NCBI GenBank assembly: GCA_037447655.1
Contig: JBBHKE010002682.1
Span: 1 to 49,347, forward strand
Direction of reading: 5' to 3'
Length of the DNA: 49,347 nucleotides
DNA from: Zygnema cylindricum
Lineage: Eukaryota > Streptophyta > Zygnematophyceae > Zygnematales > Zygnemataceae
The translations under genes were made by a program, and so were the position numbers. Under the pieces are notes generated by a model. The model saw only the letters and a list, made by a program, of their open reading frames with translations, was not told the DNA's origin and did no database searches. How positions within the stretch are numbered: the stretch's first letter is position 1; every line of letters starts with the position of its first letter. This document shows, piece after piece, positions 21,686 through 31,827 of this stretch.

Positions 21686-23307
21686 CAGCCACTAATATCA
21701 TCCATCATTTCATTATCCCCAAACTGAATGCCTTCTACTACACCAAGCTTCTTCATTTCGCTTAGCCTACCAAAATGCACATGCCCCAACCGCTTATGCC
21801 AAATCATCAAGTATGGGACACCAACATAGTAAGCATTTTTATTTTCATTATTCAAGTTAAGTCTAAACATTCTTGGCTACCCTTATTTTTTGTGAAGTAG
21901 ACTTTATCCCCATGCTTAGCTATAAAGACTCCCTTTCTAGTGAAGGTGTCAAATTCTTTATCATCTAATACAAAAGTAGAGAAGATTTTTTCTCAGCTGA
22001 GGTACATACTACATCTAAGAAGGTGAGAATAGAAGTCTTGCCCTCCACTAAGAATTTCATATCTACCGACCCCACTAGATCTGTACTAACTACTATCTTT
22101 TCCTCATACTCTATCTCTAGAATAAGGATGGTTCTTAGCTTGGTAAAGAGGTGCCTATCACGACACATGCATGGATGCACCTGAATCAATGATCTATCCT
22201 TCTTGTGGAGCTTCCCAAATGGCTCCAAGAGCACAATTCTATTTCCGAGGATTCTTCTTCTCCTCTAGATTCTCGTCAAGAAGAAGCTCCCCATCCTCCT
22301 CCTCAGAGGATTCATCCTCCTCGGTCTCCCCATTCACTTTTGTGACCACAAGCGCCTTCCTCTTCCCTCCAAATTAACCTCCTCCAAGGTTCTCTGGGAG
22401 CCTCAGCTTTGACAATTTGGTACACTAATCCGTGAATTGTCCCGACTTTTTGCAGAATTGTCAAAGACCCTTTGCGGACCTCGGTTCTCCAGACTGATCT
22501 CTCTCTTCTTTGAAAGTGCTATACGCCTTCCTTCAATCTTTCCCCCACCGGTCTGTTCCGACAGCTAGAACTTGAACGCTCTTACCTCCTCTCCGAATCT
22601 TGTATTCTCCTGCACAAGTATCATCCAGGCCATTGTGTTCGACTTCTAAGAATAGTCATCCATTTCCTACACCCGGTACACTATGTTCTCATATTCATCA
22701 CGCATCTTTATGATGAGGTGTTGACTTTCATCTTCATTGTACCTGTCCACCCGGCACTTTCTATCTCCATATACAAACAAGAGAGATCATTACAGTAGTC
22801 TAACATTTTTCCCCCTTTGTAAGTGTAATCCCCTAACCTTTGCTCGGCCAGCTAGAGCTCTTGAACGCTATCAGCTCTAAAGATCTCCACTAAAGTCTCC
22901 CACAACTCCTTAGCCTTGAAAATGTGAAGATGGGAGGTTATCAAAGCTTGAGTAAGGTGCCTCAAAATGAAATGCCTACCAGCTATGCTTGTGTATTCCC
23001 ACGTTTGAATATTGTTTTCCTTGGTCATCACGGTTGGCGCTTCGGGTGCCATGGCGATAGGATTAAGAGGTGTCTCCTTCCCTTTTGGGGACACACTGCT
23101 ATCCCCAGTGTTTTCCAATTCCGTTGGGGAAAATGCTGTTGCAAAAAACCTCACTCCGCCAAACCCTGGTGGGATTCCCTAAGATGGACGTTTCACTTGT
23201 CCACTAACAATACCCATATATCGTTTTTCACTCAAAGCCCTTGTCATCATATATACCCAATAAATGAATCCTGATCCGTTGAAGATGGGCACCCTAGAGG
23301 GTGGGCC
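21686..23307 (-). pseudogene. CopD gag, protease and integrase zinc finger
   Basis: On the minus strand, gag opens from the ATG in the PBS (23310-23308): M-G-P-P-S-R-V-P-I-F-N-G-S-G-F-I-Y-W-V, then RALSEKRYMGIVSGQVKRPS and a stop. An open piece (23154-22852) carries PLNPIAMAPEAPTVMTKE, TWEYTSIAGRHFILRHLTQA and AKELWETLVEIFRADSVQEL, the gag helical core. Protease: SMIHxGxSMHACRDRHLFTK-like near 22200-22140, then VGSVDMKFLVEGKTSILTF (22070-22020). The integrase finger has IWHKRLGHVHFGRLSEMKKL (~21810) and DDISGCA. The long acidic Ser/Glu segment near 22250-22340 is the nucleocapsid-protease linker. Inactive through stops and the solo LTR. Confidence 0.78.
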
Positions 23308-23313
23308 CATAAC
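23300..23313 (-). other. CopD primer binding site with embedded gag ATG
   Basis: On the minus strand GTTATGGGCCCACC, one base after the LTR end AATAGCA. It is identical to CopB's PBS. The ATG begins the gag frame and pairs with the CAU anticodon of the primer tRNA. Confidence 0.8.
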
Positions 23314-23314
23314 T

Positions 23315-25187
23315 TGCTATTCTGTGTCCCCCATTGGGCAACAGAATTTAGGAAGCCTCTAGGTAGTTTTTGACTAACCCCATTTCAACTAGGACCACTG
23401 CTACTCAAGCAAGAAAACAGATAATCTAACTGCACCCTTGTGTAGTCTTGACTCCTCTGGGTCCACAAAAAAAAGAATCATTGAAAAATGCCCAACCAGG
23501 CGCTAAGAAATGAAGTGGAAAAGATGCCAATAGTTGTTGTTTTTAAGAAAGCTTTAGTCCTCTCTATGCCTCAGCTGTGAGGGAGAGAGAGTTGTTCAGG
23601 ACTTAGTTTTTTTTGGTTGAGTTCGGTTCAGTACTTACCAAAATTAGTGTGACAGTGAAGTTGGGAGTTCACGGTTCATTCACACTTGGGACATGCGTCG
23701 TCACTTGAGTGGAATGCGTGAGAATGTCCTCCGTGGACGTACGGAAATTCGGCAGGACCACGGGAATTCGTGAAGTCAATTCTACGGTCCCAAATCCTCT
23801 AATCGGACGGTTGACAGCCGCCGCCAACAAATACTGACGAGGCATGACTAGATCACTATCGGCGAGACTAGATCACTATCACTTTACGTTGTCTGAACTT
23901 CGGTGTAAATATTTTGTAGAACAGAATTTTGTATGTAGTGAATTAGTTGTTTAGTGTTGAGAATGTGGTTTATGACATACCTTCAGTACACAGGTATACT
24001 CACAGTATTTGTTGTGTTACAATGTTAGATGTACGGCTGGAATGCCTCCGTACGGCTTAGTGTAGTTTCGGTGAATAGAAGTAGGACTTAGTGAATTTGA
24101 TTCATTAGGAACAAATGATATGAAAACTGTACACTCAGTTTTTATGTAATTTCATTTTTGCATATCTCACAGATATGTGAGCGGAATTAATTGTGAGTGG
24201 AATTTTTGTGTGTGTGTTCTTTTGTATGTTATCTACACTGTGGTAAATTTTCAGCACAATTGGGGCATTTTTCTGAAAGTTATAGTCTGTCAAAGTTGCT
24301 GTTCAGCCATCGATATTTGTGGAAGCTTCCTCTTTTGATTTGTTATACGATGACTACTGCTGCATCTTCTTCATCTTCAGTGCCAGCAGTTGTCTCAGAA
24401 CAACAATAGTTACACAAGCTTATTGGGAGAGAGGCAACTACCTCCTCAATCCTCTAAGTCTTAAACCCCTCTCACAACCCTTGTCTTCTAATGTACGAAC
24501 TAATCACAAGACTGTACAATACGGAAAGGAACTATGGCCGATGTCCTTTCTGTATGGCTTGTGTACGACAAGGCCATGGAGTGGACGTCTGTCTTCTTCG
24601 GACTTGTCCTCGTGCTCTTGGGATTTCACTTCCCAATGTTATCTTGCCACGTGGCTCAAGGTTATGTCACACCCAAAAATCGCCAAAGCGACCATTACGC
24701 GATCTAAACAATGATACGTGCCGTCGGATCCAAAACGACTTTTAATACTAGCCGTTAAAAACAAATGTCCGATATACTTGTTTCTTGCGGGTTTTTGTTC
24801 GCACCATATTCCAACTAGTCTCTATGTTTTTTTATCTTCAATTCCGTTAATCGGATTAATGTTTCTAAACAATGTTTAAGTAGTATTCAAACCTTATGTA
24901 GTCTATCGAACCCTTACAACACACTAGTTAGAGCTGACAGCTACGCCTCGCTCTGTCGGTCGGAGGTTTGAGGCCTGTTGGACTCTACCCTTTTGTTAAT
25001 AAGTGACTTACGTCACTCTTGAATCCTGCCTATGGAGCTGAGGCAGCCATGGCTCCACCTCCCTCACTTTCTTTCAATGACTATATCAAGTATGTGGGCT
25101 AGAGGGAGGAGGTGGAGGCAGGCTGCCTATGGTTCCCTTTAGTTTATTAAACCTAGAAAATATCCCCTAAATGTAGTGATTTCAACA
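23315..25187 (-). repeat. CopD 5' LTR (family A), interrupted by LTR-B3
   Basis: On the minus strand it runs from TGTTGAAATCAC (25187) to AGAATAGCA (23315). Minus LTR-B3 and its duplicated bases it is about 997 bp, matching the 3' LTR at 16819-17818 in length and layout, with scattered substitutions throughout. G-box CCACGTGG at 24648-24655; GCCATGGC near 25047-25054. Confidence 0.85.
23535..24405 (+). mobile_element. LTR-B3: solo LTR inside CopD 5' LTR
   Basis: In plus orientation it runs from TGTTGTTTTTAAGAAAGC to CAGAACAACA, 871 bp, with exact 5-bp flanking repeats ATAGT (23530-23534 and 24406-24410). It is homologous to LTR-B1 and LTR-B2. An ATG at 24352 opens MTTAASSSSSVPAVVSEQQ, reaching the last bases of the LTR. 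It also has a local direct repeat of GACTAGATCACTATC near 23847-23880. Confidence 0.88.
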
Positions 25188-25885
25188 AGCCTCACTTACG
25201 TGTGTTAGTTCCTGAGCCGTAGTTGCTCTCCTTATAATATCCGCTGTCCAATTATGACTTGCCACGTGTCGTCCGCCGATATTGGCTTGCAAACCGCCAA
25301 ATGTCCATTACGATATTCTAGCTCCTCAATGAGCCGTCGATCAAAGTGACACTTGATTTCTTCCGTCGAAATCTGATATCATTTCGTTTATTTCGTGCGG
25401 TCTAGTATTTTGTGTCGTCCTACACGTTTTATGTTCACTTTGTCTCGTAATTTGTTAAATGAATTATTTTACCGCGTAATATGTTAAATACGAATCAAAC
25501 CCAATATATCCAAAGATTTATCAAGACCTAACATATAAGGCGGACAGGTATACCGTATGGCAGTTATCCGAGAAGTCATAGGATCAAATTCTATCCTCGG
25601 CACTAATCTTTTGAAAGGGGCTATGTCTCGTGCTCTTTATGCCCGTCTCTTTATCTACCCACCGATCTTTTGCAAGGGGCTATGTCTCGTGCTCTTTATG
25701 CCCGTCTCTTTATCTACCCACCGATCTTTTGCAAGGGGCTATGTCTAGTGCTCTTTATGCCCGTCTCTTTGTCTACCTAAGGCAACCATGGTTACGTGTC
25801 ATTCCTCAATAACTACGACAAGTATAAGGACTGTAGTAAGACCATAGACCATAAGAGATAGAATATAAAATACCCTTTTTCAACA
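25188..25885 (-). repeat. CopB 5' LTR, 5' part
   Basis: The distal piece of the LTR interrupted by CopD. On the minus strand it starts TGTTGAAAAAGGG at 25885 and ends next to CopD at 25188. It aligns with CopB's 3' LTR from 8768 down to about 8236. It differs by the 59-bp triplication. Confidence 0.82.
25608..25784 (-). repeat. Three tandem 59-bp units in CopB 5' LTR
   Basis: Units at 25608-25666, 25667-25725 and 25726-25784 each begin CTTTTG(C/A)AAGGGGCTATG and are nearly identical. CopB's 3' LTR (8611-8665) and other family-A LTRs have a single unit. Since LTRs are identical at insertion, the expansion happened afterwards. Confidence 0.92.
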
Positions 25886-27812
25886 CGAAAGTCGATAAAT
25901 CCTTTCAAATACTCTAAAACAATCAGAATTAGATTTTATTCAAATAACGAGGAAGAATGAAAATTCCTTAAAAATAGTGACAATCATCAGACCATTGCAG
26001 ATTTGGAAGAAAAAACAATCTGAGGCAGAAACACCTATAAATCTTTAAGCTCTAGTCCAGCTTGAGGACATGGAGGAAAATGAGCTAGCTTCTATGGAAG
26101 GGGGAGCAGATGAAGTGATTTAGGAAAACCGAGATTACCATCTATTCTAGCTTCCAAGTTTGAGGGAGGACGAAAGAGCACCAAAAGGCTGCAAGAAAAG
26201 CAGGTAGTTCACGAGGTAACAAAACTCTCTCATCCTGATAAGTTTGAGACTTACTCAGAGGCAGTAAAAAGTCCAAAAAAATACAGGTGGGTTAGAGCCA
26301 TTTATGATCGGATGACTTATATTATGGAAGCCAATACGTGGGAATTAGTGGATTATCCTCCAGACAGAAAGCGGATTGGGTATAAATGGGTATTTTAGTT
26401 GAAATTGAATCCAGATATACCATTGAGAGGTAGAAATCTATATTAGTAGCAAATGGTTTTACCCAAAAGGAGGGAATAGGCTATAAAGAAACCTTTGCAC
26501 CGGTTGTGGGCTTTCCCCCCTTAAGGATTCTCCTCAGTCTAGAGGCATCCGAAGACATTGAGATTCATGAGATGGATATCAAGACTACCTTCCTCAATGG
26601 TGATCTAGACCAAGAGATTTTTATGAGGCAATCGGAACAATTTGTGGAGGAAGGAGAGGAGAGTAAAGTTTGCAGACTTATAAAATTTTAGTATGGGCTG
26701 TAACAGGCGCCTAAACAATGGAAAAAGAACCTGGACAAATTCCTAACCAATCCAGGATATGTCAAAATCATCTTTGGCCACTCTATTTATATGTTTAAGG
26801 ATGATGAGGGGGATGTTTTTAGATGATTAGGTGGTATTGAATAAGTCCATGGAAAAGATCTATGAGCTAACGAAAGATTTAAAAAGCACATTTGATTTGA
26901 AATATTTAGGGGAGACAAGTTGTATCATGAAAATTCAAATGGAAAGGGATAGAGAGAAAAGAGTAATCAAATAAACTCATAAAGAGGCAATCAAAAATAT
27001 GTTAGAAAAAATTCACATGTATAAGGCAAATAGTTGTACCACTCCCATGGACTTGAAGAAAGTAAGTGATGGGAGGTGTGATCATTCTTGATGAAGAAAT
27101 GAGCCTTCAGGAGAGAAAGTTTATGAAGTCAATTCCTTATAGACAGGTCGTTGGAAGTCTAATTTATTTCATGAATTGTACTAGGTCGGACATAATTGCA
27201 GCAGTTGGGATACTCAGAAAAAGTCTTAACGATCCTAGGAAAAAATATTGGGACAAAACCAAGAGGGTTATGAGATATCTGGTAGGAACTAGGGATCTTT
27301 GGTTGCATCTAGGGGGGGAGAACTTTTATATTACCAATTGGAGTGATGCTAGCTATGAGGATGCTCCTTTCAGGAGGTGTACATGTGGATATTTTTTGTA
27401 TGTTGGGAATGGTGCTTTTTGTTGGAGCAGTAAGCAACAAAAAGTGGTTGCTCAATCCACTATGGAGGCTGAGTACATGGCCTCTTCTTCTGCTGTTAAA
27501 GAGCTAATGTGGGTGAAGTCTTTCTTGTAAGAACTTCAGTTTATGAAGGCTCGAATTCATAAAGTGTTTTGTGATAATCAAGATGTCATTGCTCTTGGAG
27601 CCAATCCAAATCACCATTTGAAAGCCAAGCATTTGGTTATAAGATTGAGCTTTGTGAGAGAAAAGGTGGAAAACAAAATTGTGAGTTTGGAATATAAACC
27701 TGATGGGGAAATTGTGGCAAGTATGATAACAAAGCAAGTCCCATCTCCTAAACTACAACTTTGTATAGAAAATGTGAACTTAAAGAAAAGAATGATTAGA
27801 AAATAAAGTGAT
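25886..27812 (+). pseudogene. CopA linker, reverse transcriptase and RNase H
   Basis: The continuation of CopA's pol after the CopB insertion. It begins with a GKSFDPFKYT-like segment, then LPSILASKFEGGRKSTKRLQ (~26140-26190) and TYSEAVKSPKKYRWVRAIYD. RT includes ANTWELVDYPPDRKRIGYKW, EMDIKTTFLNGDLDQEIFM (~26566-26625) and CRLIKF with a stop in place of the LYGLK continuation. The YVDD region near 26815 is deleted: GDV is followed directly by LNKSMEK-type sequence, so the catalytic aspartates are lost. RNase H is well preserved in 27066-27530 (IPYRQVVGSLIYFMNCTRSD, CCWSSKQQ-type SSKQQKVVAQSTMEAEYMAS) and 27543-27806 (VFCDNQDVIALGANPNHHLK). The polypurine tract before the LTR is degraded to AAAATAAAGTGAT. 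Confidence 0.8.
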
Positions 27813-28135
27813 TGTTGAAATATGAGGTTTGTTGTATTTTCTAGGTTGGTAGGTAGCAAAAAAGAAAAATTCTTATTTGGTAGTCAAGCTCTACCTTTCT
27901 CTCCCTTCAGTCCCCATACTAGTTCTAGTTACTAAAGACTGGTGAGAGAGAGAGAGCTATGGCTGCCTTAGTAGGGAGAAGGAAGTAGTGAGGCGAGTCT
28001 TTTACAAAAAGGTTGACGGCCTAAGGATTTCATCTTGGTCCCGACATACTACTGGATTAGCCGGCCGGCTTATCCGTTAGTTTGGTATCAGGTGCAAGCA
28101 TATGTAGGGTTTGATAACTATATAAATATGTACTA

Positions 28136-28335
28136 CAACTTGAATCGTTATTAGCGTATTAAAAATTATTAGTGTAAAGATAAAATTATCATCATTCATT
28201 CTAATTTAGTGCTCGGAGACGTGGCAGATTATGGTCCACGTCCATAAATAGTGTAATTTATTCTATTTAAGGTATCAATGTCAAAATTTTGGGGGGCAGA
28301 TATAGAGTACATAAGGCTAATTCCAATTCACGCTG
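28136..28335. mobile_element. 200-bp MITE with TA target duplication
   Basis: The left end CAACTTGAATCGTTATTAGC and right end (reverse complement CAGCGTGAATTGGAATTAG) are diverged versions of the T transposon TIR (CACCGCCAATCGTTATTAG). The flanks are TA (28134-28135) and TA (28336-28337). CopA's 5' LTR (GTACTAGTTGATTAATTCG, 3242 onward) is the matching empty site. It is non-coding and presumably moved by a T-type transposase. Confidence 0.85.
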
Positions 28336-28809
28336 TAGTATATTAATTCAATTTAATAATGGATTAGAAATGAAGACATAGATTTCGGTAAGTGATTGTT
28401 TTCGTACTGACACTGGTACGGACCACACGAAATTCAGTGATACGCACACTAAATTTTGACAGCGCAAACAAAAGCTGGTTACCATCTAACGACTCACATT
28501 CGAGCCGCCATTTCGAAATGACGACTTTGGGTGTTTGCGGTCGTTGCGACATTGGACACCACGTGGCACCTTCTCAATCATCCACAAAGTTTACAAGAAA
28601 CCCGGAGACGAATTCAAAAGTCACGGACGTCTTCTCCATGGCCATGTCGTACAGTGGCCATACAGAAAGTACATCGGCAATGGTACCTCTCTATATTGTA
28701 CAGTCTTCTGATTCGGTCTGTACATCAGTATCAGAGAGTTCAGATAGGGGTTTAGGACTTAGAGATTTTGGTAAGTAGCAGCCTCTCTCCTAGAAAGCTT
28801 GTGAAAAAA

Positions 28810-28967
28810 GTAGCATCATTTCCACTTGATAACTAATCGCCTGGTTGAGCTTTTTGAGCAAACTTTTTACCATTAGGCTTAAGGGAAAGTAGCATCATTT
28901 CCACTTGATAACTAATCGCCTGGTTGAGCTTCTTGAGCAAACTTTTTACCATTAGGCTCAAGGGAGT
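28810..28967 (+). repeat. 79-bp tandem duplication in CopA 3' LTR
   Basis: Two head-to-tail copies (28810-28888 and 28889-28967), each starting GTAGCATCATTTCCACTTG and differing at a few positions. The 5' LTR (3560-3650) has one copy, so the duplication is post-insertional. Confidence 0.9.
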
Positions 28968-29116
28968 CCATCTTTCACACAGGTGAATGCACTCAGAGTC
29001 TTTATTTGCGAAGGTGGCAGTTTTTTTAAGAGAAATGGAGGCATTTAAAATTATTCTAACGGCTTCAAGTAAGTTCCAATTATGTGCACCAATGGAGGTC
29101 ACAAAATTGTACATTT

Positions 29117-29541
29117 GCACATTTCACACAATTTCAACCATTTTGCACGAAAGAAATCACATAAGTATATGTTTTTCCCCCGTTGCATGTGTCTTTAAAA
29201 AAAAATTGCAAGGGTTTGGAACCACCAATATCATTTGCAAAACATTATAACACCATCGTCTCTTTTTTCATGACCTATTCTCCCTTTTCAATCCCTATTG
29301 TTGAAATGAATCATAAAAAGTATATCATGCAAATTTTGCGTTGTGAAAACGATTTTTTTTGGTTTTGTTTGCCCAAAATTTGGTGACTTATCGAAAAAGA
29401 AAAACAAAATCTAAATGAGGAAGCCATGGCAAAAGGTTACAAAATCGGTGAAATTCTTGTATTAGTAAAAGTGCGGCAAATTGGTGCAATTTGATTTGCT
29501 TCCAGCATTTCAAATCATAATCCGCCCTCCTTTGCGCTTTA
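29117..29541. other. No gene recognised
   Basis: AT-rich sequence outside CopA, before the hAT-like element. No domain, repeat or RNA gene is apparent. Confidence 0.5.
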
Positions 29542-29549
29542 CTTTTAGG

Positions 29550-30327
29550 TAGTGTAAGGTATCGGGTAAATTTATATCGCGATAATTCTGATATTTAATA
29601 TATCAAATATCGATCAAACAGACTCATCGATTTATCGTTCAAGGACCAACATAAATAATCGAGATAAATATCGCAATATATAGAATTTTTTTAAATTGAT
29701 ATTTTATATAATATAAAATTTTAGCGAAAAAGACAAATTGTTTGATACGCCACGTACGACGTGATTTTCATTCTGTCACTTAAAGGTAGACGCCGCAAAA
29801 TGTAGCCGACAAAAAAGTAATAATTCTGTAATTCATATAACTAATTATTTAGTACGTAGAGAGTTCCCATACGAAAAGTTCACACTAATTTAGTCAAAGT
29901 ATGATCTGAAAAAAATAAAATTGCACTGTTCGTTTCAGGCTTTCAGGCTGGAATACCCACCAATATGCAGGCAGATTGGTACTGTAGCCATTACTGCTTA
30001 TCCATTTCCAGCGACTAGTATTATTCTTATTTTTAGGGTTTATTTTTTGAAGTGTACAAAATGTGAATTTTTATTATTATATTTATTAATTTGGAGTAGC
30101 AGTAGCTACAACTACCAGCTGCAGTAGCACTAGTACTGGCAGCAGCAGTACTACTAGCAGCAGTAGCAAGAATAGTTTATTTTTTTTGAAAAAAGCCTCG
30201 ATATATTGCGATACGATATGTCGCGACATTTAGCTTTTCCATATATCGAGGTGATATATCGATTATCATGTACCTGAAATTCGATTCATATCAAATATCG
30301 GCAAATGGTCCTTGATACCCAACACTA
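29550..30327. mobile_element. hAT-like non-autonomous element, 778 bp
   Basis: The left terminus TAGTGTAAGGTATCGGG and right terminus (reverse complement TAGTGTTGGGTATCAAGG) form an imperfect TIR of the TAGTG type used by hAT transposons. The flanks CTTTTAGG (29542-29549) and CTTGTTGG (30328-30335) agree at six of eight positions, consistent with an 8-bp hAT duplication. The interior is AT-rich, with many ATATCG motifs near both ends and a CAG/CTG-rich stretch near 30095-30170. No transposase. One internal segment (30034-30110) matches the tandem array at 35520-36060. Confidence 0.65.
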
Positions 30328-30335
30328 CTTGTTGG

Positions 30336-30845
30336 GAAGAATCTAGTGCGTCACTTCTGCTTTATCCTAGGGAAAAGTTAACTCGCACATCTTTTATCAC
30401 TCACACGTGCAGGCAATATTGCATTGCGAGCAAATTGTACGTTTTTTGACGTTACCTCAACGTCAGAGGCTCAGAGCGTCATCTCGACGCTGTTTTAAAA
30501 AGTTATGCATGCGACAACGAAACAGATTCCAATCTGCTCGCGACAGAATGCCGTCTGTACCGCTGTGTGTACGTTTTTAGGATAGAGTACAGACAACCAT
30601 TGAAAAAAATGTTTTATGTGTTATATTACTGTACTATACTGTCTTGTACTGTAGCTCTTCCCAAAGTTCCCTAGGTTCTTTAGCAGCGGCCTCGTGGGCA
30701 GACTTATTTGTTTCGCCAACATTCTTCCCTTTAGTGTACAGACGTACGATTATCGATGCCACACAATTTCAAGTATCCAAAATTGGCGTGATAAGCGTTA
30801 TGCCTCTCTCGATTCTTCATCCATCTGATATAGGATGACCATTTC
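30336..30845. other. No gene recognised
   Basis: Mixed-composition sequence between the hAT-like element and a copia fragment. It contains a few short ORFs but no recognisable feature. Confidence 0.45.
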
Positions 30846-30849
30846 TCCC

Positions 30850-31800
30850 TCTAAGCTCCCCAAAGACGCTTTTTTTAAGTCCATTGGAGTAGAGCAATTG
30901 CAGGCTTTCTCCATCTTATTTTTTTTTTCAATATGTTTCCTATTTCTTCTAAGTAACTTTTATCATTGTCTTTTCTCTATCTCTTTCCATCTGAATTCCT
31001 ATATCTAGCTACATCAAGATTCTTCATATCAAACTGACTCCTCAAATCCTTCTTCAACTTATAGATCTTTTCAATTGACTTGCTCAAGACTAATCGATCA
31101 TCAACATAGATAGCAACAAAAATTACTCCATTCTCATCTTCAAACAAATAGATAAAATAGTTCGAACTAATTCGGATGTATCCAAAGGTAGTCAAGAACT
31201 AATCTAACTTAACGTTCCACTGTTGTCGCGAGTGCTTCAGTCCATACAAAGACTTGATCAATTTGCACAACTTACTTTTTTGTCCATTCTCCACAAAACC
31301 TTCCAGTTTCTTTATGAAGATTTATTCTTGTTGAACCTCCATGTTTTCCGTTGGTACCACACTAAGAAGAATTCTCACTACTAGAGCGAAGGTCTTCTCA
31401 TAATCTCCCCTATTTCTGTTTTTCTTGGAGTCTTTTACTACTCGTTCTCCCTCCCTCAAGTGTAGTTAATGGTATTGATAGTATCTTTGGATTGCTCTTT
31501 GGATGCTCCTTGGCTCCCCTATCCATGGAGACCGGTTCAGTTCCTTCTTCTCCCCTCTCGTCCGACATGGGAGGAATCTTTTCTACCACTTCAGATTTTC
31601 CTTTTGTTGTACCTGCATTGTCTTCATGAGTTGTCTCCTCGGTACATTCCCCTCTAATACTCTTCTGGAAGCGAGATCATCACTCTTAAGAAGAATCACA
31701 CCATGGTTGCCTTTTGTACCTCCAAGTTGTTCTTATTTAGAAGTATTTCTTTGACCTTCCAAAACACCTCTTACCTGTTTTTTCATTCAACACGTTTAAC
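30850..31800 (-). pseudogene. Copia pol fragment (linker and reverse transcriptase)
   Basis: On the minus strand, from the right: an acidic linker with SMDRGAKEHPKSNPKILSIP (31540-31480), LTTLEGGRTSSKRLQEKQ (31470-31415), then a jump (about 300 bp of RT missing) to YEKTFALVV, LEGFVENGQKSKLCKLIKSL (~31300), EDENGVIFVAIYVDDRLVLS (31150-31085, YVDD intact) and LRSQFDMKNLDVARY (~31030). It then fades near 30850. It is the same family as CopD but lacks LTRs, gag and RNase H. The right side runs into the assembly gap, so more of it may be missing from the assembly. Confidence 0.72.
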
Positions 31801-31817
31801 TAGTTCAGAAACATACC

Positions 31818-31827
31818 NNNNNNNNNN
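31818..31827. other. Assembly gap (10 N)
   Basis: Ten N characters. True gap length is unknown. Composition and repeat content change sharply across it: a copia fragment on the left, GC-richer array-related sequence on the right. The two sides may not be neighbours. Confidence 0.98.

Larger units (their letters stand above)
16819..25187 (-). mobile_element. CopD: Ty1/copia element nested in CopB 5' LTR
   Basis: On the minus strand: 5' LTR 25187-23315 (holding LTR-B3), PBS 23313-23300, gag, protease and integrase finger to 21686, a solo LTR, integrase core through RNase H to 17819, and 3' LTR 17818-16819. Without LTR-B3 both LTRs are close to 1,000 bp. They differ at many positions, so the insertion is old. 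The flanks (CCCTT at 16814-16818 and AGCCT at 25188-25192) do not form a clear duplication; the interrupted CopB LTR is the main evidence for the borders. It is the most complete copia copy here, but stops remain. Confidence 0.85.
7020..25885 (-). mobile_element. CopB: Ty1/copia element nested in CopA pol
   Basis: On the minus strand the order is 5' LTR (25188-25885 plus 16388-16818, split by CopD), PBS (16373-16386), gag and protease (down to 15075), CopC insertion with a deletion, then linker-RT-RNase H (about 10490-8769) and 3' LTR (8768-7020). The 5' LTR sequence breaks at 16818 and resumes at 25188 in register with the uninterrupted 3' LTR (CCGTTGACGTGTG against CCCTT ... ACTTACGTGTG). 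The flanks in CopA are AAAAA (7015-7019) and CGAAA (25886-25890), a weak 5-bp duplication. The integrase is missing through the deletion at ~10490. Confidence 0.82.
2923..29111 (+). mobile_element. CopA: outer Ty1/copia retrotransposon, split by nested insertions
   Basis: A 5' LTR (2923-3791), PBS (3793-3806), gag, protease and integrase (to 7019) lie to the left. RT-RNase H (25886-27812) and the 3' LTR (27813-29111) lie to the right. The two halves join where CopA stops after a VVID segment at 7019 and resumes with the following GKSFDPF-type segment at 25886, as in the uninterrupted relatives CopC and CopD. The direct repeat CATTC (2918-2922) and CATTT (29112-29116) brackets the whole, so it entered as one unit. 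The order PR-IN-RT-RH is diagnostic of Ty1/copia. Inserted later: LTR-B1, CopB with its own nest, and a MITE. The coding region has several stops and two catalytic substitutions, so it is dead. Confidence 0.88.
27813..29111 (+). repeat. CopA 3' LTR (family A)
   Basis: Starts TGTTGAAATATGAGG and ends AAATTGTA (CA changed to TA), followed by CATTT. It holds the MITE at 28136-28335 and a 79-bp tandem duplication at 28810-28967, neither present in the 5' LTR. It retains the G-box ACCACGTGG (~28559) lost by deletion from the 5' LTR, and a TATATAAATA box near 28120. Confidence 0.87.

Noticed and set aside
16814-25192. Target duplication for CopD
   Set aside because: CCCTT and AGCCT agree poorly; I do not claim a duplication here.
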